From: Bacillus sp. Cs-700
Lineage (GTDB): Bacteria; Bacillota; Bacilli; Bacillales; Guptibacillaceae
DNA: 64,000 nucleotides
Direction: 5' to 3'
Assembly (NCBI RefSeq): GCF_011082085.1
Contig: NZ_CP041063.1
Coordinates: forward strand, 3,954,001-4,018,000
Numbering within the stretch: the stretch's first letter is position 1; each line of letters starts with the position of its first letter. Both the position numbers and the translations under genes were made by a program. The notes beneath the pieces are model-generated. The model was not told the DNA's origin and searched no databases. It saw only the letters and a program-made list of their open reading frames with translations. Shown piece after piece: positions 1-7,793 of this stretch.

Positions 1-182
1 CGGTTTCTCCCTTTACGTATACTCGGAGCCACTATGAAAAATCCACATATAAAGCCTCCAATGGAAGAACCAGTTAAAACACTCCATGTAGGAAGGTCGC
101 CACCTAATAGTAAAGCCATCAAAATCCATACAATCGGATAGATCAATATACCTAAGAATCCCCATAGAAACCGGTTTTTCAT
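1..182 (-). CDS. Partial small membrane protein, cut by the window edge
   Basis: An open frame starts at 182 (MKNRFLWGFLGILIYPIVWI) and runs off the left edge after about 60 codons. The ribosome site AGGAG lies 7 bases before the ATG. The visible part holds two hydrophobic stretches separated by a Gly/Asp turn (LLLGGDLPTW) and then a basic run (SIRKGRN). This suggests a small integral membrane protein. I do not recognise the family. It is divergent from the HIT gene at 304. Confidence 0.6.
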   Translation of the reverse strand, partial: MKNRFLWGFLGILIYPIVWILMALLLGGDLPTWSVLTGSSIGGFICGFFIVAPSIRKGRN

Positions 183-303
183 ATCCAACACTCCTATTTT
201 TTCTTCTTACATACTAGTAGCCTTCTTGATAAAGGATTAAACGAAACATAGAGTTAAACGGTCCTATACAGGAATGCTTTTTAAAAAGAAAGGTGGAATT
301 TTA

Positions 304-714
304 TTGACTTACAAGGAGAACTGTCCATTTTGTAATCCTGAAAAGGACGAGAAACAAAAGATCCTATTTGAAAATGAATCTTGCTATTTCTTACAGCATG
401 ACGATCAACAAGATGTTTTAGAAGGCTGCGGAGTGATTGTTCCCAAGAAGCATCACGCTAACGCATTTGAATTATCGAAAGAAGAGTGGAACGACACCTA
501 TGAACTTTTACAGCATGCAAAGACATTCCTCGATCAAACGTTTTCTCCAGATGGTTATACACTTGGTTGGAATGTGGGAGAAGTCTCCAATCAATTCATT
601 TTTCATAGTCATCTGCATGTTATACCAAGATATAATGACGAGCCTTTGGCAGGAAAGGGATTGCGTTATTGGTTAAAGCAGCCTGAAAATAAAAGGAAAA
701 AACCACATCAGTAG
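304..714 (+). CDS. HIT family nucleotide-binding hydrolase
   Basis: Small cytosolic protein of the histidine triad superfamily, which hydrolyses or transfers nucleotidyl groups. The catalytic triad HSHLHVIPR is present (His101, His103, His105 from this start). An N-terminal CPFC pair (Cys7, Cys10) is typical of the zinc-bearing bacterial HIT branch. The frame is open from an ATG at 274, but the TTG at 304 has a much better ribosome site (AGGTGG, 7 bases away) and gives the usual family length of about 136 residues. It stands alone and its true substrate cannot be read from sequence. Confidence 0.85.
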   Translation: MTYKENCPFCNPEKDEKQKILFENESCYFLQHDDQQDVLEGCGVIVPKKHHANAFELSKEEWNDTYELLQHAKTFLDQTFSPDGYTLGWNVGEVSNQFIFHSHLHVIPRYNDEPLAGKGLRYWLKQPENKRKKPHQ

Positions 715-829
715 TACTTTCATTGTAAGAGGTTCGTTTATTCATAAGAGGAAGGCGTGTTTCAGTTTCAAATCCTGTTGCTGGATAGTAGAAATCCTGT
801 CGCTGTGCCAATTAAGTTTCAATTAGATG

Positions 830-870
830 AAAAGAAGTGCTAGTGAAGTTTCCACTAGCACTTCTTTTTG
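830..870. terminator. Bidirectional Rho-independent terminator
   Basis: AGAAGTGCTAGTG pairs with CACTAGCACTTCT around a short loop, with an A run on one side and T5 on the other. It sits just past the hrtA stop and can also end transcription from the HIT gene side. Confidence 0.85.
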
Positions 871-872
871 TC

Positions 873-1571
873 TTACATGGATTTCGCAGCATGATTCTTC
901 AGGATCTTTCCATCACTCATCGTCACAACACGATCCGCATAAGCTAACATTTCTTCATCATGAGTCACCGTTAATGTGGTCATCCCTAGCGATTTCGTTA
1001 CATGCTGAATCAGCGCCATGGTGTCTTTTGACCTTTTTGAATCAAGGCTTGCTGTTGGCTCGTCTGCAAACAGAACTTTGGGGTTGTGGATAATGGCGCG
1101 TGCAACGGCGACCCGCTGTTTTTCTCCGCCTGATAAGGAGGAAGGGTAGGCTGTTAACCGATGCGTCATTCCCACTTTTTCTAATACGTCCGCTATCTGT
1201 TTTCGCTTATCGCGTTTGTTTATTTTCATTTCAGCCACGTCCATCATCATCGAAAGTTGTTCTTCCACTGTCAGAAAAGGAACGAGGTGGGATGACTGAA
1301 ACACAAAACCGAAGTGATGTGCTCGGATGTTTCGCACCTGTTCTGATCGCAATTCTGCTAAATTCTGATTGTTAAAAAGGACGCGACCGCTTGAGAGAGG
1401 TTGAAGACCGGCAGCGATTGTCAGCAACGTGCTTTTTCCTGAACCTGAAGCACCGATTAACGCGGTTACTTCCCCTTTTTGAAGGGATAAATCCACCCCT
1501 TTTAACACTTCTTCTTCGACTTCTCCATTTATGAACGATTTTCTTATTTGTTCTAATTGTAGTTGCCTCAT
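873..1571 (-). CDS. hrtA: Heme export ABC transporter ATPase HrtA
   Basis: Nucleotide-binding subunit of the HrtAB exporter that relieves heme toxicity at the cytoplasmic membrane. It has Walker A GASGSGKST, Q-loop FVFQSSHLVPFL, signature LSGGEKQR, Walker B VLFADEPTASLD and an H-loop TVTHD. The stretch FQSSHLVPFL is characteristic of HrtA rather than of FtsE or MacB relatives. Length (232 residues) is normal. The ATG lies one base after the hrtB stop, so the two genes are translationally coupled. The identification rests on remembered similarity to Staphylococcus aureus HrtA and on the adjacent HssRS-like pair. Confidence 0.85.
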   Translation of the reverse strand: MRQLQLEQIRKSFINGEVEEEVLKGVDLSLQKGEVTALIGASGSGKSTLLTIAAGLQPLSSGRVLFNNQNLAELRSEQVRNIRAHHFGFVFQSSHLVPFLTVEEQLSMMMDVAEMKINKRDKRKQIADVLEKVGMTHRLTAYPSSLSGGEKQRVAVARAIIHNPKVLFADEPTASLDSKRSKDTMALIQHVTKSLGMTTLTVTHDEEMLAYADRVVTMSDGKILKNHAAKSM

Positions 1572-1572
1572 G

Positions 1573-2601
1573 TTAAGCCTCTCCTTGTTGAATCGCCTGC
1601 AAAGGTTCTATTTTCCTAATTTGAAAGCCTGATAACGTCGATCCTAAGAAACCAACAATCACGAAGACGAAGGATAGTTGTATTGTTGTTGTAAGAGTTA
1701 AGTGATAAGGCATTGTATCAGGAGCAATGACTTGAAAAACTTGGCTCAGTAGTCCAGAAACGAAAAGAGCGAGTATCGTTATAAGAGCCATTTGACTCCA
1801 AATCATTTTAAACAAATCCCCCGTGCGAATCCCGAGTGCTTTAAGAATGCCATACATCCCGATTTTCTGGACATTCATCATATAAAAGAAAATCGCAAAC
1901 AGCATGCCGCTAATCACAACGAGAAACCAAACAATCATATTTAGCGTCATTTGTTCAGCTTGGTAACTTGGAATGGTAGAGAGAAATTTGTTCTTAGAAA
2001 AGGACTGCAACCCGCTGATCTCCTCGGTTGTATTGGGACGATAGATGAGCTGAGATTCATCCGTTCGGAACATGTTTTTAAATGAGTCCTGATTAATAAA
2101 CGCAACTGGCGAGTGGTTGAACTTTTTGTTATCAACAAAATCAATCACTTTAAATGTTCCGTCAAAGAGAGGGCTGGTTAGTTCATCACCAACCTTGATG
2201 CCTTCCGCTTTTAACGAGCGATCGAGAATCACTTCTCCTTTCTTTACCTGTTTAAATAGTTGTGTATCGGTAGAAGTGAGGAAGGCAACGCTTTGCTGAT
2301 TGTCTGCTTCGTTTTTGAGTGACCCCATTTGAAGGGAAAAGGCAAATGCGTTCTGGTCGCTCTCAAGGATTTCATCCTGTTTCTTCTCTTCAAGATGAGA
2401 TTGCGTGTAGGATTCATTAGAATCCTCACTCATGTAAAACGTGCCCTCTGGCATGTTTTTGATCAAGGAGACGTTGTCTTGAGATAAGCCATTTGCAAGA
2501 CCAGAAATGATAAACGTGACCAGACTAATGAGTAGCACAATGGAGCCAACGATAAGAAATTTCGGTTTGTTTTTCTTCATTTCTTTCCAAGCCATATTCA
2601 T
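1573..2601 (-). CDS. hrtB: Heme export ABC transporter permease HrtB
   Basis: FtsX/MacB-type permease of 342 residues: one N-terminal membrane segment, a large extracytoplasmic domain (about residues 40-215), then three C-terminal segments. Landmarks shared with staphylococcal HrtB are SYQAEQ..LNM before the second segment, QKIGMYGILKALGI, DTMPYHLT and the C-terminal KIEPLQAI. It lies directly downstream of hssS. A candidate HssR site lies in the 89-base gap, so it may be induced independently of the regulatory genes. The start at 2601 has AAGGA ten bases upstream; an in-frame ATG two codons later is possible. Confidence 0.85.
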   Translation of the reverse strand: MNMAWKEMKKNKPKFLIVGSIVLLISLVTFIISGLANGLSQDNVSLIKNMPEGTFYMSEDSNESYTQSHLEEKKQDEILESDQNAFAFSLQMGSLKNEADNQQSVAFLTSTDTQLFKQVKKGEVILDRSLKAEGIKVGDELTSPLFDGTFKVIDFVDNKKFNHSPVAFINQDSFKNMFRTDESQLIYRPNTTEEISGLQSFSKNKFLSTIPSYQAEQMTLNMIVWFLVVISGMLFAIFFYMMNVQKIGMYGILKALGIRTGDLFKMIWSQMALITILALFVSGLLSQVFQVIAPDTMPYHLTLTTTIQLSFVFVIVGFLGSTLSGFQIRKIEPLQAIQQGEA

Positions 2602-2663
2602 TTACCATCATTCCTTTCTATAAGAAAAACCTTTCGTTCCTGACACTGATTACTTTAAATCAG

Positions 2664-2684
2664 TTAAGTGAACAAAAGGTTAAT
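2664..2684 (-). promoter_or_regulatory. Candidate HssR direct-repeat site before hrtB
   Basis: Read on the minus strand the site is ATTAACCTTT-T-GTTCACTTAA, two 10-bp half sites with an 11-bp period. The second half is followed after 6 bases by TAAAGT, a possible -10. The same arrangement is found before hssR. Function is inferred by analogy with the tandem GTTCATATT-like HssR sites known in S. aureus. Confidence 0.6.
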
Positions 2685-2690
2685 GAATGA

Positions 2691-4064
2691 TTACAAATGT
2701 GGAAGAGTAATGCTAAATGTGGTGCCTTTTCCTACCTTACTATCGACGAGAATATCACCTTGATGGAGTTCAATGATTTCTTTTACAATGGATAACCCCA
2801 AGCCTGTGCCTTGTTGCGTTCTCGTTCGCGCTAGGTCGGCACGATAAAAGCGATCAAAGATTTGTTCTTTTTCATTCGGCTCTAAGCCGATGCCTGTATC
2901 TGTAAAGGTTAGTTGGACTTGGTCTTGAGCGTCTTCTAGCATAACTTCAATCGATCCACCTGGCTCGTTGTATTTTATTGCGTTCGTTAAAAGATTTTCC
3001 CAGACGGTATATAACAGCTCCGGATTCCCTTTAAATTGAACTTCGTCAAGAGTATAGGTTAAAGAAAGCTCCTTTTCATCGATACGCCAATAATAGCGAT
3101 GCAACAGACTTTTTAATTGAGCGGATAAATCGACCGCTTTTCTGGGGTAATCTTTCTCTTTTGGTTCAAGAGACGATAGCGTTAATAGCTGTTTGGATAA
3201 AATGGACATTCGTTCTGCTTCCTCTTGAATGACACGCAAGTATGCTTTTCTATCCTCTTCCGAAAGGGCATTGTTTTCTAATAAACGGCTGTACCCCTGT
3301 ATATTTAATAAAGGCGTCTGAATATCATGCGAGACATTTGAGACGAATGACTTCCGAAGCTTATCTAATTTACCGAGCCTTGCGATCATTTCTTTGAAAT
3401 TCTGTGCCAGCTGGCCAATCTCATCTCTTCGATGAATGTCTAAATGAACATCAAAGCCTTCTTCTCGCACTTTATTCGTTGCATGAGATAGCTTTCGAAT
3501 TGGGCGAATCAGCATCGCAGACCAAACGAGTTCTGCGAGTAAACTTAAGATAAAGATCACGAACACCATCCATCCTAAAAGGAGATGGATCTCGTTAAAT
3601 AAGAGCTTAATATCTGGTCGCAAAAATAGCGCATACTGTGTACCCTCGTAGGTCAACGGCACACCGACTGAATTTTTTAGCTCGTTGGCGAAGAATCCCG
3701 TTACAAATGTTTTCTTCGGAAATTCCTTCATACCATGATAGGGTTGTCCATTTAATACATCATCGATCGCTTCTTGCGATACGTTTTTTTCTTTAAATTC
3801 CCCTCCATAATAACGACTTTCCTCTTTGCTAACTAAAAAAAGCTGGTAGCCTGTTGCTGCTGTATGGCTAAGGTACTGATCGAGGTCGACTTGGGTTTCG
3901 GCGAACTCCGCTATGCTTGTCGCGATCCTCATGTTTTTCGCGTCATTTTCCGGTTTTAAATTGTTTTGGTAGTAAGCATTTGCAAATAAAAAGCCAATAA
4001 CGGAACTGACCAGCATAATGATTAGCGTTGTTACGATAAATTTCGAGTAAAGGGATTTCATCAT
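2691..4064 (-). CDS. hssS: Heme-responsive sensor histidine kinase HssS
   Basis: Membrane sensor kinase of 457 residues. Order: membrane segment (about 9-30), extracytoplasmic sensor, second segment (about 160-185), HAMP, HisKA with VSNVSHDIQTPL, then HATPase with NAIKYNEPGG, DTGIGL and GTGLGLSIV. The sensor contains YHGMKEFPKKTFVTGFFAN and LRPDI, which match the sensor of staphylococcal HssS. Its start overlaps the hssR stop by four bases (ATGA). Together with HssR it should switch on hrtAB when heme accumulates. Confidence 0.87.
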   Translation of the reverse strand: MMKSLYSKFIVTTLIIMLVSSVIGFLFANAYYQNNLKPENDAKNMRIATSIAEFAETQVDLDQYLSHTAATGYQLFLVSKEESRYYGGEFKEKNVSQEAIDDVLNGQPYHGMKEFPKKTFVTGFFANELKNSVGVPLTYEGTQYALFLRPDIKLLFNEIHLLLGWMVFVIFILSLLAELVWSAMLIRPIRKLSHATNKVREEGFDVHLDIHRRDEIGQLAQNFKEMIARLGKLDKLRKSFVSNVSHDIQTPLLNIQGYSRLLENNALSEEDRKAYLRVIQEEAERMSILSKQLLTLSSLEPKEKDYPRKAVDLSAQLKSLLHRYYWRIDEKELSLTYTLDEVQFKGNPELLYTVWENLLTNAIKYNEPGGSIEVMLEDAQDQVQLTFTDTGIGLEPNEKEQIFDRFYRADLARTRTQQGTGLGLSIVKEIIELHQGDILVDSKVGKGTTFSITLPHL

Positions 4065-4744
4065 GACGTGACCTCTAGCTTATAGCCAATACCGCGAACG
4101 GTCACTATTTTGATGCTTGAGGTAACTGCTCCAAGCCGTTCACGAACCCTTTTAATGTGAACATTTAACGTTCTCTCATCCCCTTCGAAATCAAGCCCCC
4201 ATATGTTTTCAATCAGATAATCTCGATTGAAAACTTGGTTCGGTCGAGAAGCCAATAGGGCTAGTAACTCAAACTCCTTTAAAGGCATAAGAAGGTGCTG
4301 TTTTCCAATTTGTACCTCATAATTTCTTTTATCAATTTTTACATCAGCAACCTGAATCGTATACTGACTCGGCTTATCATATCGTCTTAAAACAGCCTGG
4401 ACACGAAAAATCAGTTCCTTCGGTTCAAATGGTTTGACGATATAATCATCCGTTCCGGCGGTGTATCCCTGTTCTTTGTCATGGAGTTCGCCTTTGGCGG
4501 TTAATAAAATAACGGGAAGGTCGTACGTATCTCGGATTCTTTTGGTAAGTGTATATCCGTCTAGTCCTGGCATCATCACATCCACGATCGCGAGGTCAAT
4601 CGTAACTTCTTCTAATCGAGCTAAAGCTTCGGTGCCATTTCTTGATGTGAATGTATGAAATCCAGCATCTTGGAGCGTCACTTCGACAAGATTTAAAATG
4701 TGCGGATCGTCATCGATGATTAAAATGGAAATCACGCTTTTCAT
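4061..4744 (-). CDS. hssR: Heme response regulator HssR
   Basis: OmpR-type regulator of 227 residues. The receiver domain has acidic pocket DDD, phosphoacceptor Asp in VDVMMPGLDG, Thr in LLTAK and Lys in VKPF. The winged-helix output domain carries FEGDERTLNVHIKRVRERL, close to the HssR DNA-reading region. First gene of the hssR-hssS-hrtB-hrtA run. A direct repeat just upstream matches the one before hrtB, so autoregulation is likely (inference). Confidence 0.87.
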   Translation of the reverse strand: MKSVISILIIDDDPHILNLVEVTLQDAGFHTFTSRNGTEALARLEEVTIDLAIVDVMMPGLDGYTLTKRIRDTYDLPVILLTAKGELHDKEQGYTAGTDDYIVKPFEPKELIFRVQAVLRRYDKPSQYTIQVADVKIDKRNYEVQIGKQHLLMPLKEFELLALLASRPNQVFNRDYLIENIWGLDFEGDERTLNVHIKRVRERLGAVTSSIKIVTVRGIGYKLEVTS

Positions 4745-4783
4745 CCTTTCTGTACAGAATCTCTCCCACCTATCTTACAACGT

Positions 4784-4804
4784 AAAGGTGAACAAAAGAT
4801 TAAC
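4784..4804 (-). promoter_or_regulatory. Candidate HssR direct-repeat site before hssR
   Basis: On the minus strand: GTTAATCTTT-T-GTTCACCTTT, two half sites with 11-bp period, followed after 6 bases by TAAGAT. The core TTAAYCTTTTGTTCAC is common to this site and the one before hrtB. Confidence 0.6.
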
Positions 4805-4958
4805 GAGTAAGTGATCGTGCTGCATTTTATTTAACGGATTTGGCCCGTTCGTTTCACATGCCGTCTCATTCATTCTTTCTCAACAATGATTTGTTCAAGC
4901 TTTTTTTATCAAGTTTTTATAAAAAGAAAATTAAAGATGACTAAATGACAAATATATG

Positions 4959-4986
4959 TTGCAAAAAGACGTTGATATTATATAAT
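4959..4986 (+). promoter_or_regulatory. Sigma-A-type promoter of the ABC operon
   Basis: TTGCAA, a 16-bp spacer and TATAAT lie about 45 bases before the start of the ATPase gene at 5029. The rest of the 284-base gap from 4745 is A/T rich with no recognisable gene. Confidence 0.6.
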
Positions 4987-5028
4987 GGAAAAAGAAGGAT
5001 ATGGTTCATTTAAATGAGGGGGATGAAG

Positions 5029-5895
5029 ATGAGTATTGAGATGCGTGCACTATCAAAAACGTTCAATAAGAAGGAACGAGCACTTTCTGACGTTACCTTG
5101 TCGTTACAAAAAGGAGAGGTTGTTGGGCTAGTTGGTCCGAATGGTGCGGGCAAGACCACGTTAATGAAAATTATCGCTGGGATTATTGTGAAATATGACG
5201 GAGAGCTTACCTTTAGTGAGCAAGGTCGATCAGTTGGGAGTTTAATTGAGAAGCCGAAGTTCTTTCCGAATAAAAGCGGACGGTACAATATCCATTATTT
5301 TCGTTCCTTGTTTGGTGGAGACGATGAACGTTTCGATGAAATCATTCAGTCGCTTGGTATGGATTCGTACTTAAAGAAAAAGGTGAAGAACTATTCGCTT
5401 GGGATGAAGCAGCGTCTTGGGATTGCGCTTGCGCTTATTTCAAACCCAGATTATCTCGTATTGGATGAACCGACAAATGGCATGGACCCGGATGGAATAC
5501 GAAATATCCTTGGCTACTTAAAGAAGCTCGCAAAAGAAAGAGGCATCGGCATACTGATTTCCAGTCACATTTTAGAAGATATCGAGAATGTGAGTGATCG
5601 TGTTTATGTGATTAAAGAGGGACGGTTGATTAATGAGTTTGCAAGAGATCAGCACCAGGGTGAAGTTTTAGAGCTCACGTTTTCTCAAGGAGATCTCCAT
5701 CAAGCCGTGCATGTGTTAGGAGGGTACGAAGGGGTGACCCGAAGTGGAAATGTTCTTTCGATTCCATTTGATGGGGATATGAAACAGGTACTGAAGCACT
5801 TAGGTCAACACGATCTTTTCCCAGTTGATGTGAAACGGAAAAAGGATACGCTCGAGGACTTCTATTTTCAAAATATGGAGAGTGAAGCAAAATGA
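5029..5895 (+). CDS. ABC-2 transporter ATPase (BcrA/CcmA type)
   Basis: ATP-binding subunit of a drug- or peptide-type ABC exporter. Walker A GPNGAGKTT, signature YSLGMKQR, Walker B YLVLDEPTNGMDPDG and switch SSHIL are all present. The last ~80 residues form the accessory domain usual in this branch. Three in-frame ATGs occur (5014, 5023, 5029). GAGGGGG at 5016-5022 fits the third best, giving 288 residues starting MSIEMRALSK. It overlaps the permease gene by ATGA. The substrate is not predictable. Confidence 0.85.
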   Translation: MSIEMRALSKTFNKKERALSDVTLSLQKGEVVGLVGPNGAGKTTLMKIIAGIIVKYDGELTFSEQGRSVGSLIEKPKFFPNKSGRYNIHYFRSLFGGDDERFDEIIQSLGMDSYLKKKVKNYSLGMKQRLGIALALISNPDYLVLDEPTNGMDPDGIRNILGYLKKLAKERGIGILISSHILEDIENVSDRVYVIKEGRLINEFARDQHQGEVLELTFSQGDLHQAVHVLGGYEGVTRSGNVLSIPFDGDMKQVLKHLGQHDLFPVDVKRKKDTLEDFYFQNMESEAK

Positions 5896-6608
5896 ATTTT
5901 GGACAGTACATGAAGCTTGAGATAAAACGTAACCTTAGCCTGCCGCTGTTTCTATCGATTGCATTTGCCTTTTTGTTTGGTGGAGGAATTGTTTATTCCA
6001 TTTATGAGCTAGATGGTCCATTTCGGCCGGAGAATGTGTCAGGGTTATATGGGGGCGTCGCCACAGTGGCACTTGGCGTATTTTGTGCGAAAGTCGTGAT
6101 TGCTGATCTGCATTACGGTACGATCTATCTTCTTTTTACGTCTGCTCGCGATCGGATCAAGTTTTTGGTATCCCGGGTGCTCGTCATCAGCACAATGTCA
6201 CTTTTGTTCGGAATTGGGTGCGCGGCTTTACTTTTTGTGAATCATCAATTAAATGGTCAGGCTTTTTCAGCAGGAGATGTTGGAAAGGCGGTGCTTCAAT
6301 ATGTGCTATTCGGTGTTTTCTTCACTCTACTATTTCAAGTGATTTCATTGTATTACCAGAAGGCGATGCAGCTGTTAGCCCTTTCGCTTGTAACAATCTT
6401 GGTGCTGCCAGGGCTACTTGGCATCGTGTTTCAGGTCGATGCGATTCCTGAGTTTGTGAAAGATCTTGTTGCGTATGCACCAATTTACAGTTTGCCGAAC
6501 CAGCTGCCGTTTCTTGCGCTGGATGGAGTAGAAATAGGTGTCATTGCAGTTGTGAGTTTGCTATTGTTTGTGTTTGCGTATGAGCGGTTACCGAAGATTG
6601 ATTACTAG
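5892..6608 (+). CDS. ABC-2 type permease subunit
   Basis: Hydrophobic protein of 238 residues with about six membrane segments, the usual size for the permease partner of a BcrA-like ATPase. It overlaps the ATPase gene by four bases. A Glu-rich ribosome site (AGGAGGAGG) follows for the next gene, so the operon continues. No substrate clue is visible. Confidence 0.8.
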   Translation: MNFGQYMKLEIKRNLSLPLFLSIAFAFLFGGGIVYSIYELDGPFRPENVSGLYGGVATVALGVFCAKVVIADLHYGTIYLLFTSARDRIKFLVSRVLVISTMSLLFGIGCAALLFVNHQLNGQAFSAGDVGKAVLQYVLFGVFFTLLFQVISLYYQKAMQLLALSLVTILVLPGLLGIVFQVDAIPEFVKDLVAYAPIYSLPNQLPFLALDGVEIGVIAVVSLLLFVFAYERLPKIDY

Positions 6609-6628
6609 CAGGAGGAGGAAGAGGAACG

Positions 6629-7156
6629 ATGCGATTTGGTTTTCAAAGAAAGCAAAAAGATGAACGGGTGACCAATCTTCAAAATAAGATTTACCGGGAA
6701 ATGTACATTCTTATTGTGGCGATTTGTGCGTTGTCTGTTTTGTATAAGCAGTTTCTCGTTGAGGGGGGAACGCAGCATTTATGGACGGAGATCATTATTT
6801 TGGTTGCAAGTTCCTTGTTCTATCTTGTAAGGTCTACGATGCTTGGAATCTTTTCAGATGAAGTGGAGATGCATGATCAGGCGAGTAAGATGAGCTTTAA
6901 TAAACGGAATTTCTTGATCAGTCTTTTTTTGGGAGTGGGGTTTTCGCTGACTTTTGCAATTGTGAATTCTCAGAAGTATGCTGATAGTACACAGGAAGCC
7001 TATTCTTTCTTCTTTACCATTCTTTTCGCATGTTTAGTGTTCTATATTCCTGTCTTATTTGCCATAATGGTGTTACCCTTAGCAATTGCGAAGCGTAAAA
7101 GTGATCAGGTGAATGAGCAAGAGTTAGAAGAGATGGATGATGAAGATGTGCGGTGA
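6629..7156 (+). CDS. Membrane protein (DUF6773-like) in the ABC operon
   Basis: A 175-residue protein with a basic N-terminus, four hydrophobic segments (about 26-44, 52-70, 92-112, 122-148) and an acidic C-tail ending EELEEMDDEDV. It resembles small bacillar membrane proteins that are regularly encoded with a short Xre regulator, which is also the case here three bases downstream. The family name is from memory. The function is unknown; a sensory or immunity role for the transporter is a guess. Confidence 0.65.
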   Translation: MRFGFQRKQKDERVTNLQNKIYREMYILIVAICALSVLYKQFLVEGGTQHLWTEIIILVASSLFYLVRSTMLGIFSDEVEMHDQASKMSFNKRNFLISLFLGVGFSLTFAIVNSQKYADSTQEAYSFFFTILFACLVFYIPVLFAIMVLPLAIAKRKSDQVNEQELEEMDDEDVR

Positions 7157-7159
7157 TGA

Positions 7160-7363
7160 ATGGTGAAGAATGTTAGATTAAAAATGGCGAGAGTGGAGCA
7201 TGATCTCTCCCAGCAGGAGCTTGCCAAAAAAGTAGGCGTGTCGAGACAGACGATTGGACTGATTGAGCTTGGGAAATACAACCCATCGCTACAGTTATGT
7301 TTATCGATCTGTTGGGCGTTAAATAAATCGCTTGATGAATTGTTTTGGATGGATCCGGAATAG
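7160..7363 (+). CDS. Small Xre-family HTH regulator
   Basis: A 67-residue cytosolic protein that is almost entirely one helix-turn-helix: KMARVEHDLSQQELAKKVGVSRQTIGLIELGKYNPSLQLC, then a short tail DELFW. Such minimal YvaO/YgzD-like regulators usually act as repressors. It follows the DUF6773-like gene by three bases and ends the operon, so it probably controls this locus. Confidence 0.85.
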   Translation: MVKNVRLKMARVEHDLSQQELAKKVGVSRQTIGLIELGKYNPSLQLCLSICWALNKSLDELFWMDPE

Positions 7364-7368
7364 AAGAG

Positions 7369-7411
7369 AAGCTACGTCATTCTACGAGTTGTGGAGTGAG
7401 GTAGCTTTTTT
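7369..7411 (+). terminator. Rho-independent terminator of the ABC/HTH operon
   Basis: AAGCTAC pairs with GTAGCTT, supported by an inner CATTC/GAGTG helix, and is followed by T6. Confidence 0.75.
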
Positions 7412-7415
7412 CGTG

Positions 7416-7595
7416 TTATTTAGGTTGTTTTCCGAAGTTAAGCGCGATCGAAATAATGCCTATAAGGAAACATGGAAAACTAATGAGTAAGGCTTCAAGC
7501 CATGTATTTCCGATTGTTCGGTACAATACGATGGCTAAGATCGCGACGATAAAGTATGTAGGTATGAATTTTCTTGATAACAGTAATTTATTCAT
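7416..7595 (-). CDS. Small two-span membrane protein
   Basis: A 59-residue protein starting MNKLLLSRKFIPTYFI with two hydrophobic stretches separated by GNTWLEA. The ATG at 7595 has GGAG nine bases upstream; a TTG at 7610 would lengthen it by five residues. Convergent with the HTH gene. The family is not recognised. Confidence 0.55.
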   Translation of the reverse strand: MNKLLLSRKFIPTYFIVAILAIVLYRTIGNTWLEALLISFPCFLIGIISIALNFGKQPK

Positions 7596-7659
7596 AAGAT
7601 CCAGCTCCAACGCTACGAGACTTGTTTCAAAGTTTAAATGATTGTTTCGACATATTGCA

Positions 7660-7685
7660 ACATAAATCGGGTGGTGACAGGCACC
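7660..7685 (+). repeat. Family B repeat (CGGGTGGTGACAGGCACC), copy 1
   Basis: ACATAAAT followed by CGGGTGGTGACAGGCACC. It lies between the small membrane gene and the M14 peptidase gene. See the family B finding. Confidence 0.7.
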
Positions 7686-7724
7686 TACCTACAAAAGACC
7701 TACGCGTAATCAGGAAGTATGTCG

Positions 7725-7742
7725 TATACAAAATTTTGTATA
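7725..7742. promoter_or_regulatory. Perfect 18-bp palindrome upstream of the M14 peptidase
   Basis: TATACAAAA followed directly by its complement TTTTGTATA, 52 bases before the start codon. Its position and symmetry suggest a repressor operator. No regulator is assigned. Confidence 0.4.
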
Positions 7743-7793
7743 AGAGTTATAAAATAGAATTTAGACTATTTTGATAAATTTAGGGGGAATGGG

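Noticed and set aside
770-805. Two direct repeats AAATCCTGTYGCTG, 22 bp apart, downstream of the HIT gene
   Set aside because: Only two copies, no symmetry and no nearby mobile element. Not enough to call a feature.
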